DNA from: JACVRM01 sp046262315
GTDB taxonomy: Bacteria > Actinomycetota > Thermoleophilia > Gaiellales > Gaiellaceae
Length of the DNA stretch: 26,052 bases
Assembly: GCA_046262315.1 (NCBI GenBank)
Contig: JBHEMZ010000048.1
Span: 1-26,052 of the forward strand
Reading direction: 5' to 3'
Shown here: in pieces, positions 24,070 to 26,052 of the stretch
Layout: every line of letters begins with the position of its first letter
Position numbering within the stretch: the stretch's first letter is position 1
Notes under the pieces: generated by a model
What the model was told of the DNA's origin: nothing
Seen by the model: only the letters and a program-made list of their open reading frames with translations
The model's database searches: none
Translations under genes and position numbers: made by a program

Positions 24070-25335
24070 CTAGACCTCGAGCGCGAGCAGGTCGTCGACC
24101 GTCTCGCGGCGGCGGATGAGGCGCGCCTCGCCTTCCGAGACGAGGACGGCCGCCGGCCGCGGGACGCCGTTGTAGTTCGAGCCCATGCCGAGTGTGTAGG
24201 CGCCTGTAGCGGGCACGGCGAGGACGTCGCCGCGCCGCGGCTCCGGCAGGGCGGCGCGCTCGATGAGCACGTCGCCCGACTCGCAGTGCTTGCCGCACAC
24301 TGTGTAGTCGCCGTCCGGCTCGGCGTCGGCGCGACCGGCCACGACGGCGTCGTGCCGGGCGCCGTAGAGCTGCGGCCGCGGGTTGTCGGACATGCCGCCG
24401 TCGATGGAAACGTAGGTCGCCGACTCGCTTGCGCGTTTGACGACGCCGACCTCGTAGAGCGTCACGCCCGCGCGGCCGACGAGCGAGCGGCCAGGCTCGA
24501 GCACGAGCCGCGGCGCCGGCAGCCCGTGGAGATCCCAGGCACGCGCCACGCGGTCGGCGAGCGCGCCCACGAAGCCGTCGATCGACGGCGCCCGCTCTCG
24601 CGCAAGGTACGGGATCCCGAGCCCCCCGCCGAGGTCGACCACCGCGGGCGTCCAGTCGAGTTCCGCGCGGCATTCGGCCGCAAAGCCCGCAAGCCAGTCC
24701 ACGCCCATGCGCGGCGCGCCCACGTCCAGAAGCTGCGAGCCCAGGTGTAGATGCAGCCCGAGTACCTCGAGACCGGTCTCCCGCGCAGCCGCTACGGCCG
24801 TCAGCGCCTGCTCGGGCGGCAGCCCGAACTTCGAGCCGCTGTGGCCCGTCTCGATGGCGGGATGCGTGTCCACATCGATGCCGGGCGTGACGCGTACGAG
24901 CACGCGCTCGACGCTCGCCTCCGCGGCGCGCGGCACGTCGTCGAGGGCATCCACGACGACGAGGCCGGCGCCCGCCTCGCCGGCGGCGCGGAGTTCTTCG
25001 TCGGATTTGTTGTTGCCGTGCACGACGATGCGGTCGGCCGCCACGCCCGCGTTCAGCGCGTACGCAAGCTCGCCGAGTGTCGAGACGTCGGCGCCCAGAC
25101 CCTCCCCCGCGAGCAGCCGTACGAGTGCAAGATTCGGGAACGCCTTGACGCTGTAGGCGACGAGCGTTCCGGGCGGTGCAGCCTCCACGTACGACCGGGC
25201 GCATGCGAGCAGGGTCTGCTCGCAGTAGACGACGACCGGCGTGCCGTACTCGGCCGCGAGGTCGGTCGCCCGCGCGCCGCCGAGCCAGAACTCGCCGTCC
25301 CTTACCTCGGCCGTGTCCGGGAACGCATCTTGCAC
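24070..25335 (-). CDS. lysA: Diaminopimelate decarboxylase
   Basis: A 421-aa fold-type III PLP enzyme converting meso-diaminopimelate to lysine in the cytoplasm. Key features are the Schiff-base lysine K64 (YSVKAF), HGNNKSDEEL (107-116), HSGSKFGL (165-172), the LHLHLGSQ segment (194-201), the Gly-rich DLGGGLG phosphate site (234-240), EPGRSLVG (280-287), C351 in CGKHCESGD and Y380 in GAYTLGMGSNYNG. I chose GTG 25335 because it gives the normal family length; an open frame continues upstream but is Arg/Pro-rich and not family-like. A 14-base palindrome lies 12 bases upstream. No argS or thrA/thrC is adjacent within the window. Confidence 0.93.
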   Translation of the reverse strand: MQDAFPDTAEVRDGEFWLGGARATDLAAEYGTPVVVYCEQTLLACARSYVEAAPPGTLVAYSVKAFPNLALVRLLAGEGLGADVSTLGELAYALNAGVAADRIVVHGNNKSDEELRAAGEAGAGLVVVDALDDVPRAAEASVERVLVRVTPGIDVDTHPAIETGHSGSKFGLPPEQALTAVAAARETGLEVLGLHLHLGSQLLDVGAPRMGVDWLAGFAAECRAELDWTPAVVDLGGGLGIPYLARERAPSIDGFVGALADRVARAWDLHGLPAPRLVLEPGRSLVGRAGVTLYEVGVVKRASESATYVSIDGGMSDNPRPQLYGARHDAVVAGRADAEPDGDYTVCGKHCESGDVLIERAALPEPRRGDVLAVPATGAYTLGMGSNYNGVPRPAAVLVSEGEARLIRRRETVDDLLALEV

Positions 25336-25346
25336 CGAGACGGATT

Positions 25347-25360
25347 CTCGCGGCCGCGAG
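25347..25360. promoter_or_regulatory. 14-base palindrome before lysA
   Basis: CTCGCGGCCGCGAG is self-complementary and begins 12 bases upstream of the lysA GTG. It could be an operator, but in sequence this GC-rich such palindromes arise by chance fairly often. Confidence 0.2.
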
Positions 25361-25627
25361 CGCCTCGTGCACGCCTCCCGGGGCCGGGGGCGGGGCGGCG
25401 GGCGTTGGCCGGCGGCTCGAAGCGAACGGAACGCCCTGGCGGACGAGCGCCTCAGCCGCGTCCGCGGCACCGGTGCTCGGTCCCGGCACCTGCCCGAAAG
25501 AGGCGATCTTCCGCCGCCGAGCGCTTTCTCTGGCGCGGCCGTGCCGAGAGCGTGGCCCCGGAGAATGCGCTCCACGGGCGAGGTGCTGGCCGCCGGCCGA
25601 CGGCGTCCGCCGCGGACGCACGCGCCC

Positions 25628-25795
25628 TTAGAACTCGGTTCAGAATGAAGGCTCGCCGGCGAGGCGCGCTGGGCGAGTGCGAGTCTAGGACGCAGGGAGC
25701 GTCAATAGCAGCGCTATTGGCGCGACTGAGGACGACGGATCGCGCCGTCCAGCGTGTCTCGGCGGCGTAGCTCTTCGTTTTGAACCGAGTTCTTA
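25628..25795. repeat. Fold-back (MITE-like) element with terminal inverted repeats
   Basis: The element runs from GAACTCGGTTCA (25631-25642) to the complementary TGAACCGAGTTC (25781-25792). Complementarity continues inward for about 50 bases per arm, through GAAG/CTTC, GCT/AGC, CGCCG/CGGCG, CGAG/CTCG and CGCTGG/CCAGCG, with two single-base bulges. At its exact centre is a perfect palindrome CAATAGC-AGC-GCTATTG (25703-25719). A direct TTA flanks both ends (25628-25630 and 25793-25795) and could be a 3-bp target duplication. It is about 162 bases and has no coding capacity, as expected for a non-autonomous element or a long structured RNA. No second copy occurs in this window. Confidence 0.65.
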
Positions 25796-25854
25796 GCGCG
25801 GCCGGCCGGGCGCGCCCGAGCGGGGGGTCGCGCAGCCGCTCCTGCGCGGCATGC

Positions 25855-25860
25855 GACTAT
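25855..25860 (+). promoter_or_regulatory. Candidate -10 box of a leaderless gene
   Basis: GACTAT keeps the key A at position 2 and T at position 6 of the -10 hexamer and ends seven bases before GTG 25868, which has no Shine-Dalgarno. This geometry matches leaderless transcription. Confidence 0.35.
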
Positions 25861-25867
25861 CTCGTGC

Positions 25868-26052
25868 GTGAAGGACGACGATCGCTTCCTGCTCTCGCTC
25901 CCGGAGCGCCTCGTGCGCGCTGCGGCGGCCGCCGCCGGTGGTGCGCTCTTCGAGACCGCGCAGCTGCTCCTCCCGCGCTTCGTCCGCCGTTCGCGTTTGT
26001 ACGAAGCGACCGCCAAGAACCTCCTTCGCGTCGCCATCGAGGTCGTCGGCAG
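25868..26052 (+). CDS. Hypothetical protein, 5' part, running off the window
   Basis: An open frame from GTG 25868 continues to the window edge (61 codons seen). The translation opens with KDDDRFLLSLPERLVRAAAA and continues GALFETAQLLLPRFVRRSRL then YEATAKNLLRVAIEVVG. It alternates amphipathic helices with small-residue stretches and has no signal peptide. GC-rich third positions and regular charge patterning support coding. I do not recognise the family with confidence. The gene is divergent from lysA and separated from it by the fold-back element. Confidence 0.6.
   Translation, partial: MKDDDRFLLSLPERLVRAAAAAAGGALFETAQLLLPRFVRRSRLYEATAKNLLRVAIEVVG

Larger units (their letters stand above)
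25336..25867. other. Noncoding stretch between lysA and the next gene
   Basis: This 532-base divergent region contains a 14-base palindrome near lysA, about 270 bases in which I recognise nothing (open frames on both strands are Arg/Pro-rich and resemble GC-rich noise), and then the fold-back element. A GC-rich 60-base segment with the candidate promoter of the downstream gene follows. No tRNA or riboswitch was recognised. Confidence 0.5.

Noticed and set aside
23990..25621. A 543-codon minus-strand frame shadowing lysA
   Set aside because: It is in a different frame from the intact LysA motifs and is Arg/Ala-rich throughout. It contains no recognisable domain.
25176..25631. Plus-strand open frames upstream of and across the lysA start
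   Set aside because: The translations are Arg/Pro/Ala-rich with no start signal, and they overlap the lysA N-terminus antisense. No independent support was seen.

Overview
The window is a chromosomal segment of a high-GC bacterium, most likely an actinomycete-type lineage and perhaps Thermoleophilia (Gaiellales or Solirubrobacterales). This rests on strongly GC-biased third codon positions, many GTG starts, a fused FO synthase (FbiC) for coenzyme F420, an F420-type PPOX flavoprotein, and several genes that look leaderless. The taxonomic placement is inference; there is no rRNA or other marker here. No tRNA, rRNA, CRISPR, phage or transposase gene was recognised.

Layout. (1) 1-3673: the 3' end of a type-2 tryptophan synthase beta gene, a DUF1440-like membrane protein, a small gene that appears frameshifted, rsgA on the minus strand, and three small genes for a secreted or membrane protein, a 57-aa membrane miniprotein and a 69-aa protein. 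(2) 3670-8463: a degenerate-Nudix (NrtR-family) regulator divergent from an NiaP-like MFS transporter, a secreted HExxH protein, and an EamA exporter divergent from a LysR regulator. (3) 8463-13380: a terminator and REP-like palindrome, a MoaD/ThiS-like protein paired with an Asp-box propeller, an F420-type PPOX protein, an HMG-CoA-lyase-family enzyme, a DHA2 drug exporter and a VOC protein. (4) 13277-15673: a DUF4232 remnant and a DUF255 thioredoxin-fold protein sharing a palindromic divergent region. (5) 16099-24066: a tight seven-gene plus-strand operon, moxR - DUF58 - BatD-like membrane protein - VWA - TPR-like protein - VWA - fbiC, with overlaps of 4 nt or gaps of 2-10 nt. (6) 24070-26052: lysA on the minus strand, a noncoding stretch holding a roughly 162-bp fold-back (MITE-like) element, and the start of another plus-strand gene.

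How the genes work together. The MoxR/DUF58/VWA/TPR set looks like an actinobacterial counterpart of the Bat (aerotolerance) operons: a cytoplasmic AAA+ ATPase and DUF58 protein serving membrane-anchored VWA and TPR partners. Its apparent transcriptional link to F420 (FO) synthesis is unusual. The Nudix regulator with the NiaP-like transporter suggests local control of niacin uptake. The LysR/EamA pair is a standard regulator-exporter arrangement. The most distinctive noncoding feature is the fold-back element at 25631-25792: most of its arm differences would be G-U pairs in a plus-strand RNA, and it has a second palindrome exactly at its centre.
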